Shown here: piece by piece, positions 51,326 to 58,568 of the stretch
Layout of the letters: the number at the start of each line of letters is the position of its first letter
Position numbering within the stretch: the stretch's first letter is position 1
Assembly (NCBI RefSeq): GCF_027497175.1
Contig: NZ_CP114901.1
Coordinates: 1,302,001-1,366,000 of the forward strand
Source: Verrucosispora sp. WMMD573
GTDB lineage: Bacteria > Actinomycetota > Actinomycetes > Mycobacteriales > Micromonosporaceae
Length of the DNA stretch: 64,000 nt
Direction: 5' to 3'
Position numbers and translations under genes: made by a program
The notes under the pieces: model-generated
Database searches by the model: none
What the model saw: the letters and a program-made list of their open reading frames with translations, nothing else
Told to the model about the DNA's origin: nothing

Positions 51326-51528
51326 CTCTCCCCTCCTCCCACCCCCACCCCCGCCCCCGCCCCCGCCCCCGCCCCCGCCCCGCCCAGGTTGATCATGAAG
51401 TTGTTGCCGCGCACATCGGTGTGTCGCGACAACAACTTCATGATCAACGCAGACCGCGAGGCGGGCGGGGAGGGGTGGGTGGGGGTGCGGGGGTGGGGGG
51501 GTGGGGGGTAGGGGGTGGGGTCAGAGCC
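51326..51528. repeat. C-rich tract, palindrome and G-rich tract
   Basis: A run of about 55 bases dominated by CCCCCG units (51326-51386) is followed by a palindrome (51388-51448, described separately) and then by a run dominated by GGGGTG units (about 51465-51525). The two flanks are roughly complementary and symmetric about the palindrome. The G-rich side carries many runs of four or more G and could form G-quadruplexes. Confidence 0.7.
51388..51448. repeat. GTTGATC palindromic repeat, copy 2
   Basis: An almost perfect palindrome: arms of 24 bp match at 23 positions and begin GTTGATCATGAAGTTGTTG, with a 13-base centre. It lies between the convergent DUF5324-like and corA genes and shares its ends with the palindrome at 35416-35476. 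Confidence 0.8.
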
Positions 51529-52708
51529 AGTCGTTGCGGCGGAACCAGCGGTAGAGGGCCAGCGAGATGCTGAGCATCAGGGCCAGCACCACGGGGTAGC
51601 CGTAGGTCATCCTCAGCTCCGGCATGAAGTCGAAATTCATGCCGTAGATGCCGGCGATCGCGGTCCACACGGCGGCGATGGCCGCCCAGGCCGCGATCTT
51701 GCGCATGTCGTTGTTCTGGTCGACCGTCACCTGGGCCAGCCGCGCCTGGAGGATCGAGTTGAGCAGGTCGTCGTAGGAGTTGACCTGCTCGACGGTGCGG
51801 CTGAGGTGGTCCTGCACGTCCCGGAAGTAGCGGCGCACCTCCTTGGGCACGTCCCGGTTCATCTGCGAGGTCAGTGTCACCAGCGGCCGTTGCAACGGCA
51901 TCACCGCCCGCTTGAACTCGACCAGTTCCCGCTTCATCTGGTAGATCCGCTGGATCCGGCCGCTGGTCTGGCGGTCGAAGACCTCCGTCTCCAGCACGTC
52001 CATGTCGTCCTCAAGCTGGTCGGCAACCTCCAGGTAGAGGTCGACGACCCGGTCCGTGATCGCGTACGCGACCGCCCAGGGACCGTTGAGCAACAGCTCC
52101 CGGCGTGCCTCCAGCTCCTCGCGTACGGGCGCGAGCCGGCAGGCGTCGCCGTGCCGGACGCTGATCACGAACTGCGGGCCGATGAAGAGCATCACCTGTC
52201 CGGTCTCCACCACCTCGGAGTTCTCCGTCAGCTCGGTGTGCTCGCAGTAGCGGGCGGTGCGCAGCACCAGGAAGCTGACCTCGCCGAACCGTTCGAGCTT
52301 CGGACGCTGCTGGGCCTTCACCGCGTCCTCCACGGCCAGCTCGTGCAGCCCGTACGTGGTGGCGATCTCGGTCATCTCGGCCAACTCGGGCTCGTGCAGG
52401 CCGAGCCAGACGAAGCCTGCCTCGGCGCTGCGAGCCGCAGCCAGCGCGTCGGCGTAGTCCCAGTCGCCGGCCTGCCGTTGACCGTCGAGATAGAGCGCGC
52501 AGTCGACCACCGCGCTGCGTCGCTGGTCGACCGACGTCTGATCGGACTGAGATCCGTCCGGGCTGAGCCGGCGCGTCATGGCCCGCACGGGTGACCAGTT
52601 CCGGGGCCGCAGGGCGCGGCTCCCGTTGGCGCTCGCGTTCCGGTTGCCGGTGGTGGCCGGGCCGTCCGGCGAGGTCGTCCCCGCGCGTCGCGTCCGCTCC
52701 GTCATCAC
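51521..52708 (-). CDS. corA: CorA-type Mg2+/Co2+ channel
   Basis: A 395-residue protein. A large N-terminal cytosolic alpha/beta domain with the VEDAVKAQQRPKLERFGEVS region leads to a long helix and two C-terminal membrane helices. The gating motif is IYGMNFDFMPEL, ending WFRRNDWL. CorA mediates passive Mg2+ uptake. The start at 52708 (GTG) or 52705 (ATG), both with AGGA upstream, gives a disordered N-terminal extension of about 50 residues typical of actinobacteria. Confidence 0.95.
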   Translation of the reverse strand: MMTERTRRAGTTSPDGPATTGNRNASANGSRALRPRNWSPVRAMTRRLSPDGSQSDQTSVDQRRSAVVDCALYLDGQRQAGDWDYADALAAARSAEAGFVWLGLHEPELAEMTEIATTYGLHELAVEDAVKAQQRPKLERFGEVSFLVLRTARYCEHTELTENSEVVETGQVMLFIGPQFVISVRHGDACRLAPVREELEARRELLLNGPWAVAYAITDRVVDLYLEVADQLEDDMDVLETEVFDRQTSGRIQRIYQMKRELVEFKRAVMPLQRPLVTLTSQMNRDVPKEVRRYFRDVQDHLSRTVEQVNSYDDLLNSILQARLAQVTVDQNNDMRKIAAWAAIAAVWTAIAGIYGMNFDFMPELRMTYGYPVVLALMLSISLALYRWFRRNDWL

Positions 52709-52960
52709 GTCCTCCCCCCGCCGGCTGCGGTTTGCAGGTTACGCCGCCACAGTGATCATGGCCGGGTGGCAGGGGTGGCGCCGGACGGACCGGACCGCAT
52801 TGGGGGGGTGAAGGGGCGATCCGGCCCGCCCGGCGCCGTGGGGGCGGGGGTTGGGCATACGCGTCGTGAGTGACGCTCGCAGCATTGTGGGCTCCGAGTC
52901 GCTTCAGCGGGAGCCCCAGACCGCCCGGTACCGCCCTTCTGTCAGAAAGCCGACAGAAAT

Positions 52961-54055
52961 TCAGCCGCGTACCGCCTTCATCGCCTCGGCCAGCCGCCGA
53001 ACCCCCTCCTCGATCCGATCCGCGGTGACCGCCGAATAGGCCAGCCGGAGAGCGGACCGGCCACCGTCGACGACGAAGTCGCTGCCCTTGACCACCGCGA
53101 CGCCACGCTCGGCCGCCGCCGGGGCGAGCCGGTCGACCGCCACGTCCTCCGGCAGTTCTACCCAGAGGAAGTAGCCACCGTCCGGCTCCACGAACCGGGC
53201 CTCCGGAATGTGCCGACGCAGCGACTCGGCGAGCACCGTGGCGCGCTCACCGAGAGCCGCCCGGACCGTCTCGATCGAACGCCCGATGTCCCCCGACACG
53301 CAGAACTGGTGCACGATGGCCTGGGAGACCATGCCGGGAGAGATGTAGAGGCTTGTCGCCTTCTTCGCGATGTCGCCGATCAGGTCCGCCGGGCCCACCA
53401 GGTAGCCCACCCGCACCCCCGGGCAGACGGTCTTGGTGAAGCTGGAGGCGTGCACGACCACGTTGCGGGTGTCCATCGACAGCATCGACGGCAGTGCCTC
53501 GCCCCGGAACCGGATGTCCGCGTACGGGTCGTCCTCGAAGATCGTGAAACCGAACTCGGCGGCCAGGTCGAGTAGTTCACGGCGCTTCTCCAGGGACAGC
53601 GTCACGCCGGCCGGATTCTGGTAGTTCGGGATGACGTGCGCCAGCCGGGGGCGCACCCCGGACTCCAGCAGCTTGCGCAGCTCGGCGGTGTCCAGACCGT
53701 CCGGCTGGATGGTGACGGCGTGCAGCTCACTGCCCATGTTCCGCAGGTTCAGCAGGGTGCGGTCGTAGGTGGGACGCTCCACCACCACCGCGTCGCCGGG
53801 TCGGACCAGGTGATCGAAGAGAAAGGCGTCGGCCTGCAACGATCCGTTGGTGACCAGCACCTGCTCCGCCTCGACACCGTGCTTCTCGGCGATCCACTTC
53901 CGGAGCGGCAGGTAACCGACGGAGGTGCCGTACGCGGTCACCCCGGCGGGGTCGGCGTCGAAGGCGCGGACGGCGGCGGCCTTGAGCCCCTCGACATCGA
54001 CGATGTCCAGTGAGGGGGCGCCACGGGCAAAGGAGATCAGCTGCTCGGCGGTCAT
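52961..54055 (-). CDS. PLP-dependent aminotransferase (class I/II, ARO8/LysN-like)
   Basis: A 364-residue aminotransferase. It shows DAVVVERPTYDRTLLNLRNM, NPAGVTLSLEKRRELLDLAA, IFEDDPYADIRFRGE (PLP-binding Asp/Tyr), and the Schiff-base Lys in SSFTKTVCPGVRVGYLVGPA. There is no GntR domain, so it is not a MocR regulator. It resembles enzymes acting on 2-aminoadipate, kynurenine or aromatic and branched-chain amino acids. ATG 54055; the gene is monocistronic. Confidence 0.92.
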   Translation of the reverse strand: MTAEQLISFARGAPSLDIVDVEGLKAAAVRAFDADPAGVTAYGTSVGYLPLRKWIAEKHGVEAEQVLVTNGSLQADAFLFDHLVRPGDAVVVERPTYDRTLLNLRNMGSELHAVTIQPDGLDTAELRKLLESGVRPRLAHVIPNYQNPAGVTLSLEKRRELLDLAAEFGFTIFEDDPYADIRFRGEALPSMLSMDTRNVVVHASSFTKTVCPGVRVGYLVGPADLIGDIAKKATSLYISPGMVSQAIVHQFCVSGDIGRSIETVRAALGERATVLAESLRRHIPEARFVEPDGGYFLWVELPEDVAVDRLAPAAAERGVAVVKGSDFVVDGGRSALRLAYSAVTADRIEEGVRRLAEAMKAVRG

Positions 54056-54185
54056 GGCTGTTCAGCGTACGGGCGGAGGTGGGACGTGCGCGGAAGGCAC
54101 GGCGATGTCCGCATCCTGAGCCACCGGGTCGGGTGAACGGTCGCGGTCGGTGGCCGACCCCGCGCCCCGCCGCCTGTGCGGCAGA

Positions 54186-54647
54186 TCAGGCCGGAAGGCC
54201 GACCGGTTCGTCCTGCGGGCGTCGCGACGTCCCCGCGACCCGCAGGCCCAGCAGAGTCATCAGCTGTCCCCAGTCGAAGTAGGACCGCCAGGCGGCGATC
54301 CGGCCCCGACGCACCCGGACCACGTCCACCACCTCCCAGGCGACGTCCCGCCCGGTGGGCGCGACGGTCCCGAAAGGGGTGTGCAGCACGCCGGTGTGCG
54401 TGCCGGTCAGCAGGTGCTCGACCGCCGCGCCACCGGCCGTGCGTACCGCACCGAGCGGCTCGACCCGCAGGTCGGGGAAGGCGCCCGTCCAGGTACGCAG
54501 CAGGGCCGGCAGCTCGGACGGACGCACCGTGACGCCGGGCATGGCGTAGCGCGCGTCCGTCGCGTACAGCTCCGGCAGGCGAGCCACGTCGCGCCGCAGG
54601 AGCATCTCGTACTGCTGCTGGATCAACCGGTCCGCGCCACGCATCAC
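54186..54647 (-). CDS. SnoaL-like / NTF2-fold protein
   Basis: A 153-residue protein. It contains LIQQQYEMLLRRDVARLPEL, YAMPGVTVRPSELPALLRTW, and VRRGRIAAWRSYFDWGQLMT, the pattern of SnoaL-like ester cyclase / NTF2 domains. These bind small hydrophobic molecules and some are cyclases or isomerases. The start at 54647 is followed by MRGADRLI. No polyketide genes are nearby, so a specific substrate cannot be named. Confidence 0.85.
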   Translation of the reverse strand: MMRGADRLIQQQYEMLLRRDVARLPELYATDARYAMPGVTVRPSELPALLRTWTGAFPDLRVEPLGAVRTAGGAAVEHLLTGTHTGVLHTPFGTVAPTGRDVAWEVVDVVRVRRGRIAAWRSYFDWGQLMTLLGLRVAGTSRRPQDEPVGLPA

Positions 54648-54755
54648 GCCTCCCCGCGCGGGGCACGATCGGCCCGCGCCCGCAACAGGGGCATTACCCG
54701 CCGACCGGCCCGCCCAACCCGGAACGGATCGACCGACCGCCGATCGGCAACCTGG

Positions 54756-55148
54756 TCAGCCGGTGCCGACCATCCGGCTGGCCGCCCACACCCGCATGAT
54801 GTCGCGTACGGAGATGACGCCGGCGACCTCACGACCGTCGAGGACGACCAGGTGCCGGAAGCCACCCCGGGCCATCGCCGCCGCCGCTTCCTCGATCGTC
54901 CATTCCGGCCCCGCGTAGACGACGTCCCAGGTCAGGTGGGCCCCGGTCCGTTCGACGTCGCAATCGAGACCGGCCCCGATCGCGTTGAGCACATCCCGCT
55001 CGGTCATGATCCCGATGCCCTCGGAATCCGGGTCGATCACGACCGCCGACCCGATGCCGCGCTCCGACATCATCCGCGCCGCCTGCCGCAGCGTGTGCTC
55101 CGGACCGACCACGAGGATCTCGCTGGACATAGCTTCCCGAACCTGCAT
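54756..55148 (-). CDS. CBS-domain pair protein
   Basis: A 130-residue protein that is essentially one Bateman module: CBS1 (SEILVVGPEHTLRQAARMMS, GIGSAVVIDPDSEGIGIMTE) and CBS2 (GPEWTIEEAAAAMARGGFRH, then LVVLDGREVAGVISVRDIM). Such stand-alone modules bind adenine nucleotides and modulate partner enzymes. It is divergent from the Nudix gene. Confidence 0.92.
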   Translation of the reverse strand: MQVREAMSSEILVVGPEHTLRQAARMMSERGIGSAVVIDPDSEGIGIMTERDVLNAIGAGLDCDVERTGAHLTWDVVYAGPEWTIEEAAAAMARGGFRHLVVLDGREVAGVISVRDIMRVWAASRMVGTG

Positions 55149-55265
55149 GACACATCACCCCTTTGGGACGGCTGCACCCGGTTACCCGCAATGGTGAGCC
55201 CCGTAGGTTTCCAGGACAAGACCGGACATCGTCGCGGCGGGACGGTCACGGCTACTGTTCTTGAC

Positions 55266-55715
55266 GTGTCCACCGAGCCGCTGCGCTGCGCCGGAGCGCT
55301 TATCGTCGCCCCCGACGGACGCCTGTTCTTCCAACGCCGCTCGCCGCACCGGCGACTCTTCCCCAACTGCTGGGACATCGTCGGCGGGCACCTCGAACCG
55401 GACGAGTCCGTGCACGACGCGCTGCGCCGGGAGGTCACCGAGGAGACCGGCTGGCGGGTGTCCGAGGTGCTCGCCGAGGTCGGCGAGTACCGCTATGTCG
55501 GGGACGACGGCCTGGCCCGGATCGAGAGCGACTGGCTGGTCCGGGTCGACGGTGAGCTGACCGCGCCCGTGCTGGAGGCGGGCAAGCACACCGAGTACCG
55601 CTGGCTCGGTCCCGACGACCTCGACCTGCTCGACGAGCACCGTGACGTCAACGACGGGTTGATTCGGCACATCGCCGAGCGGGCCTTCGCCGTCCTGCGG
55701 TCCATCGGTTCGTGA
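55266..55715 (+). CDS. Nudix hydrolase
   Basis: A 149-residue protein. The Nudix box GHLEPDESVHDALRREVTEE, then TGW, has all the acidic metal ligands. It resembles housecleaning or ADP-ribose/IPP-isomerase-like Nudix enzymes and would hydrolyse a nucleoside diphosphate linked to X. GTG 55266 was chosen; an in-frame ATG at 55191 would add 25 residues and has no clear ribosome binding site. It overlaps the next small gene by GTGA. Confidence 0.9.
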   Translation: MSTEPLRCAGALIVAPDGRLFFQRRSPHRRLFPNCWDIVGGHLEPDESVHDALRREVTEETGWRVSEVLAEVGEYRYVGDDGLARIESDWLVRVDGELTAPVLEAGKHTEYRWLGPDDLDLLDEHRDVNDGLIRHIAERAFAVLRSIGS

Positions 55716-55888
55716 GCGACACGGTCGAGCGCCGGGCACACCGCGGTGAGCATCGGGAACTGCCCGACGGTCCGCAGCGCCAGGCCATCGAGCTAAAGAC
55801 CGACCGCCGAGCGGCCGGACCGTACGCCGTGCTGACCGCCGAGGAACGGTTGACCATGCTCGCCGACCTGGCGGCTCTGCCCGGCTGA
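55712..55888 (+). CDS. Small hypothetical protein coupled to Nudix gene
   Basis: A 58-residue protein beginning SDTVERRAHRGEHRELPDGP and ending with a predicted helix TAEERLTMLADLAALPG. GTG 55712 overlaps the Nudix stop (GTGA), which supports it as a real coupled gene. No family is recognised. Confidence 0.6.
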   Translation: MSDTVERRAHRGEHRELPDGPQRQAIELKTDRRAAGPYAVLTAEERLTMLADLAALPG

Positions 55889-55957
55889 CCGGGGTGCCCA
55901 CGGCCGCTGGCCGCTGACCGGCGGCAGCGCCGCCACGGGCGGCGCTATCCTCCTTCG

Positions 55958-56722
55958 GTGAACGCCGCGAGAACAGGAAACGATGCCGGCATGGTCGGAA
56001 TGGTGCTGGCAGCTGGCGCAGGTCGCCGGCTACGCCCGTACACCGACACGCTGCCCAAGGCGCTGGTGCCGGTGGATGGCGAGATCACCATCCTCGACAT
56101 CGCGTTGCGCAACCTGGCCGAGGTGGGGCTCACCGAGGTCGTGGTGGTGGTCGGCTACGCCGCCGACGCGGTCCGCGAACGCCAGGCCGAGCTGGAGCGC
56201 CGGTACGGCGTCACGATCACCCTGGTGCCCAACGACAAGGCCGAGGAGTGGAACAACGCCTACTCCCTCTGGCTGGCGCGTGACTGGTTCTCCCGGGGGG
56301 TCCTGCTGGTCAACGGCGACACCGTGCACCCGGTGAGCATCGAGAAGACCCTGCTGGCCGAGCGGGGGGCCGGTGTGCTGCTGGCGATCGACACCCTCAA
56401 GCCGCTGGCCGAGGAGGAGATGAAGACCACCTTCGACGCCGCCGGCCAACTCACCCGGATCACCAAGCTGATGGACCCGGGCGAGGCGTACGGCGAGTAC
56501 ATCGGGGCCACCCTCATCGAGCCGCAGGTGGCCGAAGCGCTCGCCGACGCCCTGGAGGCGACCTGGCGGCGCGACCCGAACCTGTACTACGAGGACGGGT
56601 ACCAGGAGTTCGCCGACCGTGGCGGCGAGGTCCGGGCCGCGCCGATCGGCGACGTGGCATGGGTCGAGGTCGACAACCACGCCGACCTGACCCGGGCGCG
56701 GGAGATCGCGTGCCGCTACTAG
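55958..56722 (+). CDS. Nucleotidyltransferase (phosphocholine / inositol-phosphate cytidylyltransferase-like)
   Basis: A 254-residue NTP transferase with a Rossmann-like fold. The signature VLAAGAGRRLRPYTDTLPKA at 16-35 includes the catalytic Arg and Lys. It continues VLLVNGDTVHPVSI (metal-binding Asp) and AYGEYIGATLIEPQ. The best-known relatives transfer CMP to phosphocholine or inositol phosphate. It is first in a three-gene operon with a glycerol-1-phosphate dehydrogenase-like gene, whose GTG start overlaps its end, and a CDP-alcohol phosphotransferase gene. It probably makes the CDP-alcohol used by the third enzyme. Confidence 0.88.
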   Translation: MNAARTGNDAGMVGMVLAAGAGRRLRPYTDTLPKALVPVDGEITILDIALRNLAEVGLTEVVVVVGYAADAVRERQAELERRYGVTITLVPNDKAEEWNNAYSLWLARDWFSRGVLLVNGDTVHPVSIEKTLLAERGAGVLLAIDTLKPLAEEEMKTTFDAAGQLTRITKLMDPGEAYGEYIGATLIEPQVAEALADALEATWRRDPNLYYEDGYQEFADRGGEVRAAPIGDVAWVEVDNHADLTRAREIACRY

Positions 56723-57777
56723 CCCGTACCGTCGCGACGCCGCTGTCGATCGAGGTCCGCCGGGGCGCGGTGGCCGACCTCGGCTCGCTGCTGGCCGACC
56801 GCCGGATCTCCAGCGGCGGTGACGTCGCGGTGGTGGTCGGCCCGGGTCAGGGCGAGAAGATCGTCGAGCTGTGCCGTCCCTCGCTCGGGTCGGCCGACGT
56901 GTTCACCGTCACCGGTGGCAGCGTCGATTCCGCGAACGAACTCGGCGACCAGCTGCGCCGCCGCAGCTACGACGCCGTCGTCGGCATCGGCGGTGGGAAG
57001 ACCATCGACACCGCCAAGTACGCCGCCACCCGCTACGGCATTCCGATGGTCACCGTGGCGACAAGCCTCGCCAACGACGGGATCGCCTCTCCGGTGGCGT
57101 CGCTGGCCCATGAGGGCGGCAAGGGCTCCTACGGGGTGCACATCCCGATCGCCGTGCTTGTCGATCTCGACTTCGTGGAGAACGGACCGGACCGGCAGAC
57201 CCAGGCCGGCATCGGCGACGCGGTGAGCAATCTCAGCGCCTGCGCCGACTGGGAGCTGGCCCACGAGGTGCGCGGCGAGCCGATCGACGGGCTGGCCGTG
57301 ACGCTGGCCCGCACCGGGGCGGAGGCCCTGGTCAACCACCCCGGCAAGATCACCGATGACGCGTTCCTGACCACGCTGGCCGAGGCGCTGATCCTGGGCG
57401 GCATCTCGATGTCGATCTGCGGTTCGAGCCGGCCGGCCAGCGGCGGCGACCACGAGATCTCACACGCAATCGACCACCTCTTCCCGAGCACCGCCTCGCA
57501 CGGCGAGCAGGCCGGCCTCGGTGCGTTGTTCTGCACCTTCCTCCGGGGCGACCCGGAACGGTTCAGCCAGCTCGCCCGCTGCCTGCACCGGCACGGGCTG
57601 TCCACCCGACCCGCCGACCTCGGGCTCACCGACGAGCAGTTCGTCGAGGCGGTTGCCTTCGCCCCGCACACCCGGCCCGACCGTTACACGATCCTCGAAC
57701 ACCTGGCGCTGTCCGCCGACGACCTTCGTACCCGGCTGGGAGACTACGTTGACGCCCTCCGTGAGCACCTTGGCTGA
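56710..57777 (+). CDS. Iron-containing ADH family, glycerol-1-phosphate dehydrogenase-like
   Basis: A 355-residue protein. The NAD-binding GGGKTIDTAKYAA (about 95-107) and substrate region SLANDGIASP resemble sn-glycerol-1-phosphate dehydrogenase (AraM-like). The metal ligands fit: D170 in GIGDAVSN with the family's downstream ADW, H248/H252 in GGDHEISHAIDH, and H264 in ASHGEQ. It would reduce dihydroxyacetone phosphate to sn-glycerol-1-phosphate, or act on a related ketose phosphate. GTG 56710 overlaps the end of the nucleotidyltransferase gene. The gene overlaps the next one by 17 bp. Confidence 0.85.
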   Translation: MPLLARTVATPLSIEVRRGAVADLGSLLADRRISSGGDVAVVVGPGQGEKIVELCRPSLGSADVFTVTGGSVDSANELGDQLRRRSYDAVVGIGGGKTIDTAKYAATRYGIPMVTVATSLANDGIASPVASLAHEGGKGSYGVHIPIAVLVDLDFVENGPDRQTQAGIGDAVSNLSACADWELAHEVRGEPIDGLAVTLARTGAEALVNHPGKITDDAFLTTLAEALILGGISMSICGSSRPASGGDHEISHAIDHLFPSTASHGEQAGLGALFCTFLRGDPERFSQLARCLHRHGLSTRPADLGLTDEQFVEAVAFAPHTRPDRYTILEHLALSADDLRTRLGDYVDALREHLG

Positions 57778-58477
57778 GCCGTCCCACCCCACGGCCGCCG
57801 ACTTCCACCGGGTGAACCGGGGCGGTGGCCTGTTCAGCGAGTCGGTCAGTCAGTGGATCGGCGCGGTCTTCGCGCTGGTCGCCCAGCGTCTCGGGCTCCG
57901 GCCGACCGCGCTGACCATCACCAACCTGCTGCTCGGGCTGGCCACCTCGGTCACCGTGGTCGCCCTCGCCGGCCCGGTCGCCGCCGGGGACGTGCCGGCT
58001 CCGGTGGTCGGGTTGGTCGCACTCTTCGGCTGGCAGATCGCGTACGCCCTGGACTGCGCCGACGGTCAACTCGCCCGGGTGACCGGGCAGGGCAGCGCGG
58101 CCGGTGCCCGAGTCGACGTGCTCTGTGACGTGGCCGCCCAGATCGCCCTGGTCGCTGCCCTGTCTGCCACCGCCGTGGCGCAACAGCCGGCAACGCCGAC
58201 CTGGCTGGTGGCCGCGTTCGCCGGCACCTGGATGGTCAACCTGGTCACCTCGGTGATGCAGTCCGGCCCGAACGCCGCGAGCATGGTCACCAGCACCAGC
58301 CTGCCCGTACGCCTGGTGAAGCTGGTCCGCGACTACGGCGCGGTCATCTTCGTGGCCGCCCTGGTCCTGGCGCTGGCCCCAGCTCTCACGCTCTGGGTGA
58401 TGCTCGCCTTCACCGCAGTCAACGGCGGCTTCCTCCTGACCAGCATCGCCTTCTCCGCCCGCTCCAGCCTCCACTGA
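57761..58477 (+). CDS. CDP-alcohol phosphotransferase family membrane protein
   Basis: A 238-residue enzyme with about six membrane helices. The CDP-alcohol motif is complete: D98, D101-G102, A105-R106, G115, D119, D123 (read in ALDCADGQLARVTGQ and GARVDVLCDV). It couples a CDP-activated alcohol to an acceptor hydroxyl, as in phospholipid or inositol-phosphodiester synthesis. GTG 57761 lies within the end of the dehydrogenase gene, so expression is coupled. A hairpin separates it from the convergent GT4 gene. Confidence 0.92.
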   Translation: MSTLAEPSHPTAADFHRVNRGGGLFSESVSQWIGAVFALVAQRLGLRPTALTITNLLLGLATSVTVVALAGPVAAGDVPAPVVGLVALFGWQIAYALDCADGQLARVTGQGSAAGARVDVLCDVAAQIALVAALSATAVAQQPATPTWLVAAFAGTWMVNLVTSVMQSGPNAASMVTSTSLPVRLVKLVRDYGAVIFVAALVLALAPALTLWVMLAFTAVNGGFLLTSIAFSARSSLH

Positions 58478-58507
58478 CCGAGGGGCGCGGCGCCCGATCC
58501 GCGAGAC

Positions 58508-58553
58508 GCGGGATGTCGTGGCTTCCCGTCGCCGGGAGACCGCGACATCCCGC
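58508..58553. terminator. Bidirectional hairpin terminator
   Basis: Arms GCGGGATGTCG and CGACATCCCGC with further internal pairing (TCCC/GGGA) lie between the convergent CDP-alcohol phosphotransferase and GT4 genes. Confidence 0.75.
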
Positions 58554-58568
58554 AACCGGTGTCCGCCG

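Noticed and set aside
19279..54188. Recurring GCGGCAGATCAGG (near 19279, 20820 and 54175)
   Set aside because: Three short matches in 64 kb without common context. One lies at the end of a coding gene. It could be chance or a codon-usage echo.
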